Part shown: piece by piece, positions 43,144 to 52,614 of the stretch
Position numbering within the stretch: position 1 is the stretch's first letter
Layout of the letters: each line of letters begins with the position of its first letter
Translations under genes and position numbers: made by a program
Origin: Flammeovirgaceae bacterium UBA6059
GTDB taxonomy: Bacteria > Bacteroidota > Bacteroidia > Cytophagales > Cyclobacteriaceae
DNA: 64,000 nucleotides
Direction: 5' to 3'
Assembly: GCA_002435755.1 (NCBI GenBank)
Contig: DIYH01000024.1
Coordinates: 186,001 to 250,000 of the forward strand
The notes under the pieces: generated by a model
Databases searched by the model: none
Seen by the model: the letters and a program-made list of their open reading frames with translations, nothing else
What the model was told of the DNA's origin: nothing

Positions 43144-45012
43144 ATGGGCAATACAATAACAAAGACGCTCAGCGTAACAGAGCGCGTTGAATTTTTCAGA
43201 AAACATGCTAAAAGCCTGACTGTAGCTTCTTCGGTTGAAGAACTTGTGGAGTTAGCCACCAGGGGAGACAAAAAGAACATCACTGAGGTGGCTTACGATC
43301 TACCTGATGGAACTCGCTTTGTAGAGGCAGAGGTAGTGAGGGTTAAAAATGGAATTGCAGCTAACTATCCTGATACCTATCTCAGGAGGAGAGACCCTGA
43401 CAGTATGGTCATCGCTGACGAATACCCAACGGATAAGCGAAGGTTTGCGGATCGCTTTGGATATGACTTTGGAGACCTGAAACAAGAAACATTTGACTGG
43501 CTATGCGAGCAAGATCTGGCGATGTTCTACTTTCATGCTGGTAAGCCGGGTATGGGATACGATGGGGTTGCGATCATTCCCGCCAATGCAGGCTTTTTCG
43601 GACTTGGTCTGGCCTTGCTTCAAGGGATCATTGACCCTGCTCAACTCCCTGAAAACTTTAATCTACGGGTGGCCATTTATGTAGCGCCTCCATTCCGCCA
43701 TACTCACTTTGATAAGCGACAAGTCGTAGTGCACGAGCGCCAGGAGGACCAGTATGAGATGTTCTCCTATAACCTGTATCCAGGACCAAGTGCAAAAAAG
43801 GGAGTCTATGGTATGCTGATCCACCTGGGAAACATAGATAATTGGGTTACCGCACACTGCGCTACTGTCAGGGTCGTCACACCTTATGATAATGTCGTCA
43901 CCTTGATGCACGAGGGAGCAAGTGGAGGAGGTAAAAGTGAGATACTTCAACAGCCTCATAGACAAGTAGACGGTAGTTTGAGGTTAGGTGAAAACGTAGT
44001 GACCAAAGAAAAGCTTACGCTTGAGCTACCTACTACCTGTGAGCTGCAGCCGGTGACTGATGATATGGCACTTTGCCATAATAGCTTAAATAAAAATGAT
44101 GGCAAATTGTCGTTGATGGATGCGGAAGAAGGCTGGTTCTTAAGGGTTGATCATATCAAAGAATACGGTACCGACCCACAGCTGGAGCGAATTACCGCGA
44201 AACCTAGCGAGCCACTACTTTTTCTCAATATAGATGCAGTACCCGGAGGTCGGGCTTTGATATGGGACCATATAGAGGATGCACCCGGTGTAGCTTGTCC
44301 CAACCCCCGAGTGATCGTGCCGAGAACCGCTATGCCAGGAGTGTATGACGGGGTGGTGACTGTCGATATACGCAGCATGGGGATACGGACCCCACCTTGC
44401 ACCAGAGAAAATCCTACGTATGGCATAGTAGGTCTGATGCACTTGCTGCCACCCGCATTGGCATGGCTATGGAGGTTAGTAGCTCCAAGAGGACACGCAA
44501 ATCCGAGCATTACTGACACCAAAGGACTTACCAGTGAGGGAGTAGGTAGTTATTGGCCATTTACCGCTGGAAGGAGAGTAACCCAAGCCAACCTGATCCT
44601 GGATCAAATGGAAAGCACTCCAAAGGTGAAATACGTACTGCTACCTAATCAACATATTGGTGCTTACAAAACTAGCTTTATGCCTCAGTGGGTAAGTAGG
44701 GAGTTTTTAGCCAGAAGAGGTCATGCCGACTTCAACGAAACCCAAATATCAGCTGCAAGGTGTAGTGTATTAGGATACGCGCTTAACAATATGCGTATAG
44801 AAGGTAAATACCTGCCTAAGGAGCTGCTGCGTGTGGAACTTCAGGATGAAGTAGGCAAAGAAGCCTACGATGAAGGAGCCCAAATATTAGTGAACTTCTT
44901 CAAATCAGAACTACCGAAGTTTATGCTTGACTATCTCAATCCTAAGGGAAAGAAGATCATAGAATGCTGCCTCGATGATGGTTCTGTGCGAGATTATGAG
45001 AGTTTGATGTAG
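43144..45012 (+). CDS. DUF4914 protein, PEPCK-like P-loop kinase fold
   Basis: A 622-residue soluble protein. The P-loop G-A-S-G-G-G-K-S-E (Lys 264) sits in the middle of the chain, as in phosphoenolpyruvate carboxykinases and HprK, not near the N-terminus as in ordinary NTPases. H-T-H-F-D-K-R, G-M-L-I-H-L-G-N-I-D-N-W and L-F-L-N-I-D-A-V-P-G-G-R-A-L-I-W are distinctive family blocks. The length fits DUF4914. It probably binds a nucleotide and acts on a small carboxylate, but the reaction is unknown. It is a single gene, followed by a large hairpin. Confidence 0.8.
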   Translation: MGNTITKTLSVTERVEFFRKHAKSLTVASSVEELVELATRGDKKNITEVAYDLPDGTRFVEAEVVRVKNGIAANYPDTYLRRRDPDSMVIADEYPTDKRRFADRFGYDFGDLKQETFDWLCEQDLAMFYFHAGKPGMGYDGVAIIPANAGFFGLGLALLQGIIDPAQLPENFNLRVAIYVAPPFRHTHFDKRQVVVHERQEDQYEMFSYNLYPGPSAKKGVYGMLIHLGNIDNWVTAHCATVRVVTPYDNVVTLMHEGASGGGKSEILQQPHRQVDGSLRLGENVVTKEKLTLELPTTCELQPVTDDMALCHNSLNKNDGKLSLMDAEEGWFLRVDHIKEYGTDPQLERITAKPSEPLLFLNIDAVPGGRALIWDHIEDAPGVACPNPRVIVPRTAMPGVYDGVVTVDIRSMGIRTPPCTRENPTYGIVGLMHLLPPALAWLWRLVAPRGHANPSITDTKGLTSEGVGSYWPFTAGRRVTQANLILDQMESTPKVKYVLLPNQHIGAYKTSFMPQWVSREFLARRGHADFNETQISAARCSVLGYALNNMRIEGKYLPKELLRVELQDEVGKEAYDEGAQILVNFFKSELPKFMLDYLNPKGKKIIECCLDDGSVRDYESLM

Positions 45013-45058
45013 AAGAAGGCGGTTTATCCGGTCGGGACAGATTGCCCGTTCTTTGTGA

Positions 45059-45140
45059 GGGTAGCCGAAAGAGAGGGTCTCAAAGGTCAACTCAACGTGA
45101 CACGCATTTTTTGTTTTTGAGACATTGCCTTCGGCTATCC
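45059..45140. terminator. Long imperfect hairpin downstream of the DUF4914 gene
   Basis: GGGTAGCCGAAAG...GTCTCAAA (45059-45083) pairs with TTTGAGAC...CTTCGGCTATCC (45115-45140) over about 25 bases with several mismatches. The loop ends in a T-rich run. It may terminate transcription or be a decayed mobile palindrome. Confidence 0.5.
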
Positions 45141-45314
45141 AATCCATCGCCTTGAGTTGTAGCTTAGACTAGTTACCAGAATGTCAAATGACTCTCGTGC
45201 TAACCAAACATTTGGCATGGGACAGGATGAAAGTTCAATCGAACCAATAAAAAAGTCATAAGTGTGATTTCTGGTTTCAGGACTTGCCGGAACTCACTAG
45301 ATTCCGGTCTGTAC

Positions 45315-45815
45315 ATGTCTATCCTATCGGAAAATATGGAGCGAGGGGCGGCCTTTTCAAGAGATCGTCAGTACCGGTATCGACTGTGGCGGACATGGGA
45401 CAGCACTCGACCAGCAGTGCTGTTCATCATGCTCAACCCTTCCAGAGCAGATGAGCATCGTGATGATCCTACCATTCGAAGATGCATCAACTTCGCTCAC
45501 TCATGGGGTTATGGAGGATTGTATGTAGGCAATCTCTTTGCCTATCGCTCGACCGTGCCTAAGGAGCTTTTGGTCTGTGAAGATCCTATTGGAAAAGCGA
45601 ACCGAAGACATCTGAAAGCGATGAGCCAATGCTGCACAGCTATCGTCTGTGGGTGGGGCAATAAGCCTATCATTGACAAACTACAACCAAGGATCAAAAG
45701 CCTTGGTCGCCTGGGGTTGCCTCTATATACGATTGATTTGTCTTGCCATGAAGTGCCTAAGCACCCGCTCTATTTGAGAGCAGAGCTTGGAATGCGAAGG
45801 TATGAATTGACCTAA
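45315..45815 (+). CDS. DUF1643 protein
   Basis: About 166 residues from the ATG at 45315; other ATGs at 45264 and 45336 are possible. The DUF1643 blocks are clear: Y-R-Y-R-L-W-R-T-W, then F-I-M-L-N-P-S-R-A-D, D-P-T-I-R-R-C-I-N-F-A-H-S-W-G-Y-G and G-N-L-F-A-Y-R-S-T. The family is small, cytoplasmic and of unknown function. It is a single gene with 250 bases of non-coding sequence before the open frame. Confidence 0.85.
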   Translation: MSILSENMERGAAFSRDRQYRYRLWRTWDSTRPAVLFIMLNPSRADEHRDDPTIRRCINFAHSWGYGGLYVGNLFAYRSTVPKELLVCEDPIGKANRRHLKAMSQCCTAIVCGWGNKPIIDKLQPRIKSLGRLGLPLYTIDLSCHEVPKHPLYLRAELGMRRYELT

Positions 45816-46016
45816 CAGTTCGAACTCAGGTTTTCAATTTCTCAAATGGGTTGTGAAAACAAATATATGTTCCAACATGGAACACTAGACTGTTCGAGAT
45901 CGCGCATAAACACTCATTTAACCAGTATCAGTATATATAAATAACTGATAAATAGAGGGTTGTGTGTATTGGCAGCTTTTTAGTGTTCGTTCAATCAAAT
46001 AAGAAGATCAAACTGA

Positions 46017-47096
46017 ATGAAAGAATTACTAATCGCCTTTTTGATTTCATACCTTATTGCTTCTGATCTGTTTGGTCAGTCGGTTTCTGAAGAAACCCTG
46101 CAATACGCCCATGAATCTGCTCAAACCTTTGCGAAGGATTATCCCGGACTCACCATCACTGTTTTTAAAGAAAACCAAATAGCATTTCAAATGGCTTTCG
46201 GGAACAAGGACATTAGCAAAAAGGAACCTGTAGATAACAATACTCTTTTTACCATTTATAGCACCTCTAAGTTTATCACCGGATTGGCTTTTCTTAAGTT
46301 GGTACAAGAAGGTAGAATTGATGATCTGAATAAGTCAATACATGAAATAGACCCCTCACTACCAGAGCACTACAAGGGAGTCACCGTCCGGCACTTACTC
46401 ACGCATCGTTCAGGTATAAGGCACTACCAGGGTAGAAAAGACTGGATGAGTTTTGCTGCTTTGCAAGTTAACTCTCCTCGTGAGGCCATGGACTACTTCA
46501 TTCAAGATCCTTTAAGATCAGCTCCGGGTGAGGAGGAGAGCTATACTACTTTCGGAATGGTAGTCGCCAGTCACATCTTAGAAAAGATCACAGGTATGAC
46601 CTATCAAGAGGCACTCAATGATTTATTGCCTTTTTCAACTCCTATACTTTTAGATCAGGATAGTGAAATGAAAGCCACGCCGTATCTCCAAAAAGGCAAG
46701 AAGTATACAGTAGTAGAAGGAATGGGAGCCGCCAGCAAGTACGGAGGGGGTGGATTAATTGCTACTTCTCAACAATTGGCAGAGGCAGGTAAGATGCTCT
46801 ACGACGGCTCAATTGCGCCTTTGGATGAAATAAAGGAGAGCTACAAAAATGAATATCCTGAAGAAGCCAAATATGGAACCGCCTTTGCCATGGGTTCCGG
46901 GTTTTCAAGTAACTATGGCGATGAGCCTGTAATGTACGCTAACATGGGTGGAGGCTCGCCTGGTGGCAGAAGTTATGTACTGGTGCTTGTGGATTTCAAG
47001 GTATCAGTTGCTTTAACAGGAAATCTTGAAGGAGATGGGGAGAAAGCCTACAAAATTTGTATTGATTTGGCCAAACGCTTTGCTGGTATTGATTGA
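46017..47096 (+). CDS. Secreted class C beta-lactamase-like serine hydrolase
   Basis: A 359-residue protein with a signal peptide ending in S-D-L-F-G-Q. The S-x-x-K catalytic motif is S82-T-S-K85, followed by L-L-T-H-R-S-G-I. The second motif, normally Y-S/A-N, reads Y-T-T, a change that would weaken or redirect activity. A late G-G-G-S-P-G-G motif takes the place of K-T-G. These proteins are usually esterases, D-aminopeptidases or peptidases rather than true beta-lactamases. It is a single gene with its own promoter region. Confidence 0.82.
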   Translation: MKELLIAFLISYLIASDLFGQSVSEETLQYAHESAQTFAKDYPGLTITVFKENQIAFQMAFGNKDISKKEPVDNNTLFTIYSTSKFITGLAFLKLVQEGRIDDLNKSIHEIDPSLPEHYKGVTVRHLLTHRSGIRHYQGRKDWMSFAALQVNSPREAMDYFIQDPLRSAPGEEESYTTFGMVVASHILEKITGMTYQEALNDLLPFSTPILLDQDSEMKATPYLQKGKKYTVVEGMGAASKYGGGGLIATSQQLAEAGKMLYDGSIAPLDEIKESYKNEYPEEAKYGTAFAMGSGFSSNYGDEPVMYANMGGGSPGGRSYVLVLVDFKVSVALTGNLEGDGEKAYKICIDLAKRFAGID

Positions 47097-47117
47097 GGAC
47101 TGTTCTTTAAGAGATCA

Positions 47118-47246
47118 TTATTTAGCGCTAGCCATTCTGTAATAAAACTCTTCCTTGAGCTCAATGTACCATGGCCAATTAGTGACCACTTCGACCTCCA
47201 CGATATCCTCCAAAAATCGATAATTCTCGAACAGTTGCTCGATCAA
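47118..47246 (-). pseudogene. Short gene remnant
   Basis: A 42-residue frame with convincing protein-like composition and a TTG as the only start. It ends in E-V-V-T-N-W-P-W-Y-I-E-L-K-E-E-F and looks like the C-terminal end of a larger protein whose front part is lost. The family could not be named. Confidence 0.35.
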
Positions 47247-47291
47247 ATATCAGTTTTAGAAAGACCCCAGACCAAAGAATTCGAATATTGA

Positions 47292-47666
47292 TTAGGCCTG
47301 GATCAACGGTTTGAATCTCCCGTAAGCCATCTTGGAAGCATCAAAGACCATTCTGGAGGGATCAACTAAGGGAGCGATCAAGTCTGCCATTCTAGTATCT
47401 GCTGCTACCTTCTCATGGGCTTGTATTTGGGCCGATTTTGACTCAAAGGTGATCCATCCGAATACAATGACTTCATCCTCTTTCGTGCCCAATACATAAG
47501 GGAAGGGTAGTGTGCCTTCAAGATCCATGTTATCTCCGACAAACTCTGAATAGGAGAGGGCGCCATGTTCTTTCCAGATGTTGGCAACCTCCTCAGCTAT
47601 TTGCTTGTATTGGTCAAGATGTTCTTTCGCAATAGGGAACACGTACCCGTCGATGTAGTTCGTCAT
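47292..47666 (-). CDS. DUF1428 protein (YbaA-like)
   Basis: A 124-residue protein started at M-T-N-Y-I-D-G-Y. The DUF1428 pattern is clear: Y-I-D-G-Y-V-F-P-I at the front, G-A-L-S-Y-S-E-F-V-G-D, V-F-G-W-I-T-F-E-S and D-A-S-K-M-A-Y-G-R-F. This is a small ferredoxin-like (dimeric alpha-beta barrel) fold. Its role is unknown. Confidence 0.88.
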   Translation of the reverse strand: MTNYIDGYVFPIAKEHLDQYKQIAEEVANIWKEHGALSYSEFVGDNMDLEGTLPFPYVLGTKEDEVIVFGWITFESKSAQIQAHEKVAADTRMADLIAPLVDPSRMVFDASKMAYGRFKPLIQA

Positions 47667-47828
47667 AGTTAGCCAGGTCAATAAACAGGAGCCATAGATC
47701 TGCGTATATAGCAGGTGCCTTTAGGTTTTAATGTCTTTTAAGGTACCAACTTGTCTGGTCAGTTCAAAGTAACCAGACAAAGACACTTGCTATATGTCCC
47801 GTTATATGACTCGGTGGATTGCCCAGTG

Positions 47829-48554
47829 TTAGAACAAAAAACGCCAGGTGAAGTGTATGGGATAGACTTCTGTCGAACCATCTTTGAATAATGGGGTCAG
47901 TTGATACATGAACCCAAGGGTTGATGCATTGAGCAAATCAAAGTTCTTAAAAAACTGACCTTTGAAGCCTACCATCAGTTCCCATTGTAAGGCTGTTTGG
48001 TTTGTAAAATCTCCCAACGAGACTTCCTCACTACTATCGCTGCTTCTGAAGTAGTATGATGTCTCCAAACTCTCCGAACCGGTAAAGCCTAATGATTGTA
48101 CTATTCGAACTCCGCTTTGAAGAAACATATTCTTAGCATAAGCGGCATTGTTATCCAGGAAGTAGAACCTCCCCTGAAGTGGTAAGGCAATATTTCTTTG
48201 TCTAATTCCGGTGTATTTTTTTTCAGGACCTGCCTGAATGATCGTCAACGTGGATGAAGAAGATGACAAATCAATATCACCATCAAAATTGTATGAAACC
48301 TGTTCAAGTTCTAATCCGCCAACTATCGAAAACCGCTTGTGCAGTGCTCTTTCGTACATAGCTCCCAGCTGCAGGTTCGAAGCTCCGGAAAAATAAATGT
48401 CAGAAGGAAATTGTCCCAGCATCGAAGAACCAGCCCCAAAGCTGATGTATAGATTGCTATGCTTTTGAAATCCATCGGGATTGTTTTGTGCAGCCACCAC
48501 TCCATTGACGACCATGAGTACCAAAACCAAAATTTGTTTAAAAGAATTTTTCAT
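47829..48554 (-). CDS. Outer-membrane beta-barrel protein
   Basis: A 241-residue protein with a signal peptide ending in G-V-V-A-A-Q. The mature part alternates in beta strands (L-Y-I-S-F-G-A-G-S-S-M-L-G, R-F-S-I-V-G-G-L-E-L) and ends in W-R-F-L-F, an aromatic C-terminus. It is likely a small outer-membrane barrel. It lies 65 bases downstream of the Crp/Fnr-type regulator on the same strand, which may control it. Confidence 0.75.
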   Translation of the reverse strand: MKNSFKQILVLVLMVVNGVVAAQNNPDGFQKHSNLYISFGAGSSMLGQFPSDIYFSGASNLQLGAMYERALHKRFSIVGGLELEQVSYNFDGDIDLSSSSSTLTIIQAGPEKKYTGIRQRNIALPLQGRFYFLDNNAAYAKNMFLQSGVRIVQSLGFTGSESLETSYYFRSSDSSEEVSLGDFTNQTALQWELMVGFKGQFFKNFDLLNASTLGFMYQLTPLFKDGSTEVYPIHFTWRFLF

Positions 48555-48619
48555 AACTCCTTGATTTTCAATTCTGAAGCGAAATTATTTCGAGGAGTTC
48601 GTATAAAAAATAACCTTGG

Positions 48620-49222
48620 TTAAGTTCGATCCCTGTTCTTGTGGATTCTTCTTTTTATTCTACTCAATGATTCTGGTTTTACTTGTAGATAGGTGGCGAG
48701 ATACTTTTGAGGAATTCGGTTGATATATTCAGGGTACTGAGATAGCAAGTCGACATAAAGCTCTTCTGGGGTCAATGTCAAAAGCATGAGTTCCCGCTGT
48801 TCTCTCCATATGTAGTAGCCTTCTGTTGTGAGCCTTCCAATGCGTTCTCCGGTAGCAGAATCCTTGTACAGTTCTTGTAAACTGTCGTAATGAATACTGA
48901 CCAAACTGACTGCTTCGATGGCTTCTATGTAGATACGGGAGGGTTTTCTCGAAAGAAAAGAAGCGTAAGAATTGCTCAATTCATTTTCAAACGCAAACTC
49001 GAAGCTCACATCATTGCCGTCCTTCATTACAAAATGTCTGACGCAACCTGCCGCAACAGCAGAAAGGTAGTTTTCAACTTCACCTTCCTGGATAATGTAT
49101 TCACCTTTTTTAAAGTTTCGGACTTTTAAAAAGGGCTTTATTTTAGCCCAGCTTTCATTTTCTATTGGAGCACCTTCCTCGAGTGCTGATCTAAATGCGA
49201 TATACAGGTTCTGGTCAATCAA
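48620..49222 (-). CDS. Crp/Fnr-family regulator
   Basis: A 200-residue regulator. Residues about 15-125 form a cyclic-nucleotide-binding-like beta roll (F-K-K-G-E-Y-I-I-Q-E-G-E-V). The last 45 residues hold a helix-turn-helix of the form I-P-Q-K-Y-L-A-T-Y-L-Q-V-K-P-E-S-L-S-R-I-K-R. In Bacteroidota most of these lack the residues needed for cAMP binding, and their ligand is unknown. It is encoded just upstream of the beta-barrel gene. Confidence 0.88.
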   Translation of the reverse strand: MIDQNLYIAFRSALEEGAPIENESWAKIKPFLKVRNFKKGEYIIQEGEVENYLSAVAAGCVRHFVMKDGNDVSFEFAFENELSNSYASFLSRKPSRIYIEAIEAVSLVSIHYDSLQELYKDSATGERIGRLTTEGYYIWREQRELMLLTLTPEELYVDLLSQYPEYINRIPQKYLATYLQVKPESLSRIKRRIHKNRDRT

Positions 49223-49324
49223 AAGGAGTTTACATTATGGCCATGAGACAATGACACAAAATTCAGCATTCGGGTTCAACTGTGCCAGAAGAGGAGTGCT
49301 CTTTTCAAATTAGGCTTCATGTGA

Positions 49325-49633
49325 TCAGTTCTCTATCCTATCGTACTGCTTCAGGGTCTTCAAAATCCATAGGGTTTGGACCCCAGTCCATTCCAATTTC
49401 ATTCCTGCACTTAGTCCATACCAGGTGCCCCATCTGCCATCCTCTTTTTGATAATTGATCAGCTCATCCGGATCAGCATCAATCGTTTCTTTGGAGAACA
49501 TTGAGGGTACTCCGAGGGGACGGCCGTGGTACAAACTATGGGGTCTTGCGTACCGTTCACAGCCTTCATCAGTTTTATCTTGACAGATCACCCCATCAGC
49601 TAATATCCATTGTTTTAGATCATTGATCGTCCC
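49325..49633 (-). pseudogene. C-terminal remnant, terpene-cyclase-like helical repeat protein
   Basis: An open frame of 102 residues with no proper start: the first candidate is a GTG at 49591. It carries Y-Q-K-E-D-G-R-W-G-T-W-Y-G and W-T-G-V-Q-T-L-W-I-L-K-T-L, patterns like the QW-type repeats of prenyltransferase/squalene-oxidase helical barrels. It looks like the end of a larger gene cut by deletion. The family assignment is tentative. Confidence 0.4.
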
Positions 49634-49745
49634 TTACTTTTGGATAGTCTTACGCTGTAGTTGTGATCCACTTATAGCGGCTTGGTACATTAGCAGTAGC
49701 GTCCTCAGGGACAGCAATAGTCATAGCACCTCCTGGTATTTTTCA

Positions 49746-51716
49746 TTAATTCCCGTCACTTGAAATTATAGCAGCCCAACCTCCACCAGTTGCCAACCGT
49801 ACTGTGATTTGAGAGTTTTTGTTGACTTCTGATGTTTTCAACCTGTAGTCTTCTGCGTATCTGTCGGCATTAGTACCATCTTCGAATGCTTTCATCTTAA
49901 ATGAGCCTTCACCAAGAAAAGAAAAATCAACCAACAGGTCTCTTGGTGTCCAATCCGTCATAGCTCCGATGTACCATTTATCACCTTTTCTTCTTGCAAG
50001 CGCAATATAATCTCCCACCGAGCCATGCAGCACAATTGTTTCATCCCAGGTAGTGGGGACCTGACTGATAAAGTCTACGGTCTCTTGCTCTTCATAGTAC
50101 CGCGATGGTGATTCACAAAGCATTTGCAATGGTGCTTCGTAGACCACATACATCGCGACCTGATGGGCCCTGGTACCTTGACTCACGGGACGCTCGAAAC
50201 TAATGGCATAGTTAGCTTCCTGTCTATTGTTCATAGCACCAGGAGTATAGTCCATCGGCCCGGCAGCCATACGGATAAAAGGAATGGTTACATTATGATC
50301 AGGAGTTATGTCTTTACTCCACTTATTGTTTTCACTTCCCCTCACACCCTCATAATTGATCACATTCGGATAAGTCCTTCGCAATCCTGAAGGCTTGAAA
50401 GCACCATGAAAATTGATCAAGAGTTCTAGTCTGGCACACTCCCTGGCAATGCGCTCGTAAGAACTGACCATATACTGGTCGTTGCGCTGCATAAAGTCTA
50501 CTTTGATACCCTTTGCCCCCCAACTTTTGTATGTTTCGAGAATTTGGGTCAGATTCTTGTCAAAAGGCTTCCAAAGCACCCAAAGAATGATCTCGACACC
50601 TTTTTCCTTACCATAGCGAATTAGTTCCGGCACATCAATTTCCGGATTAAAATCAAGTATTTCAGTAGTTGACTTAGTCCATCCTTCATCGAGTATCACA
50701 TACTCAATGTTGTTATTCGCGGCAAAATCGATGTAGTATTTGTAGGTCGAGGAATTCAGCCCAGATTTGAAATTTACACCGTAGATATTGTTAGCGTTGT
50801 ACCAGTCCCAAGCTACCTTACCTGGTTTGATCCAGTCGGTATTTTGGATCGTAGAAGGTTTGGATAACTGAAAAGTTAAATTGCTCTCTACAAACGTCCG
50901 ATCATCGTCGCTGATCATAAATACTCTCCAGGGATAGGCCCTTTTCCCTGATGTTTTCGCTATGAAATCAGCTTCTTTTGTTATTTCTTGATTCCTATCG
51001 GGGAACTCTTCACTATCAACGGATTCAAGTACATATTTTGGGAAAATAGCATCCACGGTGGTTGTACTGTTTCCCCTGATGAACATGCCCGGATAGTCAT
51101 GAAGTGCAGTTTCAGTTAATAAAACCTTAGCATTACCGGTATTGAAAAGCACTGGTAGGCTACAAAATTCATCTGAAGCTATATCGTTCAGCGATTTGTC
51201 CAAATAGAGGCGTTCATTATGAGAATACATAGACTCTTCCTTAGGAAAAAACGATTTTGATCCTTTAGGAAAAGTTAGTGCCATCTTTTCTGAGATCACT
51301 TCTCGCTCACTTTTGCCATTATCCACAAATTGATAAGCTACTCCATCATCATAGGCCCGAAAATTCATTGAGTACTTATCCCGGAATGTAATTGTCAGTT
51401 CAGTGAATTGGTCCTTTATGACTGCATCCTTATGGGGTACAGCTGGTCTTATCAATGAAGAGAAATTTCTTATCTCATGATTTTTCACTTTAGGTTCTAT
51501 TCCGAAATCTACTCCTGAAGAAAAATCGATCCCTACTTGGGCCTTTTCGATGATTTGCTCTCCTCCAAGCGTTACTGACCAGGATATTGTCTCATTAAGA
51601 TTAACCACCAGCTTTATGCGCTCGTCAGGTGATTTGATTTCAAAACTTTGGGCATTGGCCTGTCCCCAAAACAAAGTCAGGAGAAGCGCATTTAAGATGA
51701 GTATTTTGATCGACAA
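49746..51716 (-). CDS. GH97 glycoside hydrolase (alpha-glucosidase/alpha-galactosidase)
   Basis: A 656-residue secreted enzyme; the signal peptide ends in A-N-A-Q. The N-terminal beta-sandwich precedes a (beta/alpha)8 barrel with K-V-A-W-D-W-Y-N, I-E-Y-V-I-L-D-E-G-W and G-I-K-V-D-F-M-Q-R. The Asp at residue 407 in the last motif is at the position of the nucleophile of retaining GH97 enzymes (the alpha-galactosidase type), whereas the inverting SusB type uses glutamates; retention is therefore favoured. A C-terminal beta-sandwich closes the protein. It is the last conserved gene before the accessory region. Confidence 0.9.
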   Translation of the reverse strand: MSIKILILNALLLTLFWGQANAQSFEIKSPDERIKLVVNLNETISWSVTLGGEQIIEKAQVGIDFSSGVDFGIEPKVKNHEIRNFSSLIRPAVPHKDAVIKDQFTELTITFRDKYSMNFRAYDDGVAYQFVDNGKSEREVISEKMALTFPKGSKSFFPKEESMYSHNERLYLDKSLNDIASDEFCSLPVLFNTGNAKVLLTETALHDYPGMFIRGNSTTTVDAIFPKYVLESVDSEEFPDRNQEITKEADFIAKTSGKRAYPWRVFMISDDDRTFVESNLTFQLSKPSTIQNTDWIKPGKVAWDWYNANNIYGVNFKSGLNSSTYKYYIDFAANNNIEYVILDEGWTKSTTEILDFNPEIDVPELIRYGKEKGVEIILWVLWKPFDKNLTQILETYKSWGAKGIKVDFMQRNDQYMVSSYERIARECARLELLINFHGAFKPSGLRRTYPNVINYEGVRGSENNKWSKDITPDHNVTIPFIRMAAGPMDYTPGAMNNRQEANYAISFERPVSQGTRAHQVAMYVVYEAPLQMLCESPSRYYEEQETVDFISQVPTTWDETIVLHGSVGDYIALARRKGDKWYIGAMTDWTPRDLLVDFSFLGEGSFKMKAFEDGTNADRYAEDYRLKTSEVNKNSQITVRLATGGGWAAIISSDGN

Positions 51717-51748
51717 TGGGTTTGAGTTTTGTTGAGTTCGCTTGTATT

Positions 51749-51905
51749 GATTAGAGCTATGATGAATGGCGATTAGAAAGTACTATTTTTTCCTCTCGCA
51801 CACAGCCGCGCCTTGATTTAAAAGTATTAACTGTGGCGGACTTTCCAATTCCCAAGAATGTATCCTGATCACTGAAATCCCATTCATTCATGGCGCTTGT
51901 TGTGG
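51749..51905. repeat. attC-like imperfect palindrome (family with 24761)
   Basis: About 130 bases match the site at 24761-24921, including GATTAGAAAG, CTTGATTTAAA, CTTTCCAAT and CATTCATTCAT. The arms around GATTAGAAAG and CTTTCCAATT pair. The 3' end of the small membrane gene lies inside it. The box on the GH97 side is degraded. Confidence 0.6.
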
Positions 51906-52087
51906 GTATGTACTTTGTCCGTTAATGCCCTAATCAGAAAGATGATTCCTGCGATTATTCCTCCAATTCCTGCTACTAGCATGATAGTGTTATATGGATG
52001 TCCAAGGGATGTTGTCCATGCCCAGGCGTTTAGAAACCATCCAGTTGCAATAAGTAAAATAGCTGTTAGTATTCGTTTTTGTCTCAT
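51884..52087 (-). CDS. Small two-helix membrane protein
   Basis: A 67-residue protein with two hydrophobic helices (about residues 6-24 and 33-52) and a basic tail. No family can be named. Its stop codon lies within the attC-like palindrome, as at the other cassette-like genes. Confidence 0.55.
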   Translation of the reverse strand: MRQKRILTAILLIATGWFLNAWAWTTSLGHPYNTIMLVAGIGGIIAGIIFLIRALTDKVHTHNKRHE

Positions 52088-52145
52088 TTATGCGATCAGA
52101 ATAATTCAAGTCAAAATTAGTTGTTGGTAGTGTTTTCGGATGTAG

Positions 52146-52286
52146 TCAAGGTATCTGATGTACCAAGTGCTGGAATAATCCACCATGAGAGTTTTGAAAT
52201 TGTTCAAAGAGATCTGTTTCATGATTTATGTCGCTGCATTCATCGGAGTATAAGTAACCATTAATGAAGGCTTTGAAAATATTCAT
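52146..52286 (-). CDS. Possible small protein
   Basis: A 46-residue ATG frame starting M-N-I-F-K-A-F-I-N-G-Y-L-Y with balanced composition, in an otherwise gene-free 500-base stretch. It may be a real small gene or a remnant. Confidence 0.25.
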   Translation of the reverse strand: MNIFKAFINGYLYSDECSDINHETDLFEQFQNSHGGLFQHLVHQIP

Positions 52287-52385
52287 ATCCTTTGAATCTA
52301 GTTACACTCCCATTCAGTCACGAAAACTTTTTAAGTCGAGTAGTCCCAATAAATGTTTTGGAAGTTCATGCATAGATTGAAACCG

Positions 52386-52577
52386 TTAGTTTAATAGGTT
52401 TCCATTCAAATCAAAGGCGTATTTCCTGTTATTCCAGTCGGTTACTTGGATGCGTTCAGGAGTTAGTTTGAAGTTTTCAGTACCATCTGGGTTGACGAAA
52501 ATGTCCGATCCTTCTTGTTGCCAAACTATTTTTCCAGAGTTGTCAATTCGAGAGATTTCAAGTTCACCATGAAATGT
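52386..52577 (-). pseudogene. C-terminal remnant of a beta-rich protein
   Basis: A 63-residue frame without a start codon, preceded directly by TGA. It reads G-E-L-E-I-S-R-I-D-N-S-G-K-I-V-W, then D-I-F-V and D-W-N-N-R-K-Y-A-F-D-L-N-G, a beta-repeat pattern seen at the end of larger hypothetical Bacteroidota proteins. The upstream part of the gene is gone. Confidence 0.45.
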
Positions 52578-52614
52578 TCAAATGATAACCGCATGATTCT
52601 ACGTTTCGGCAATT

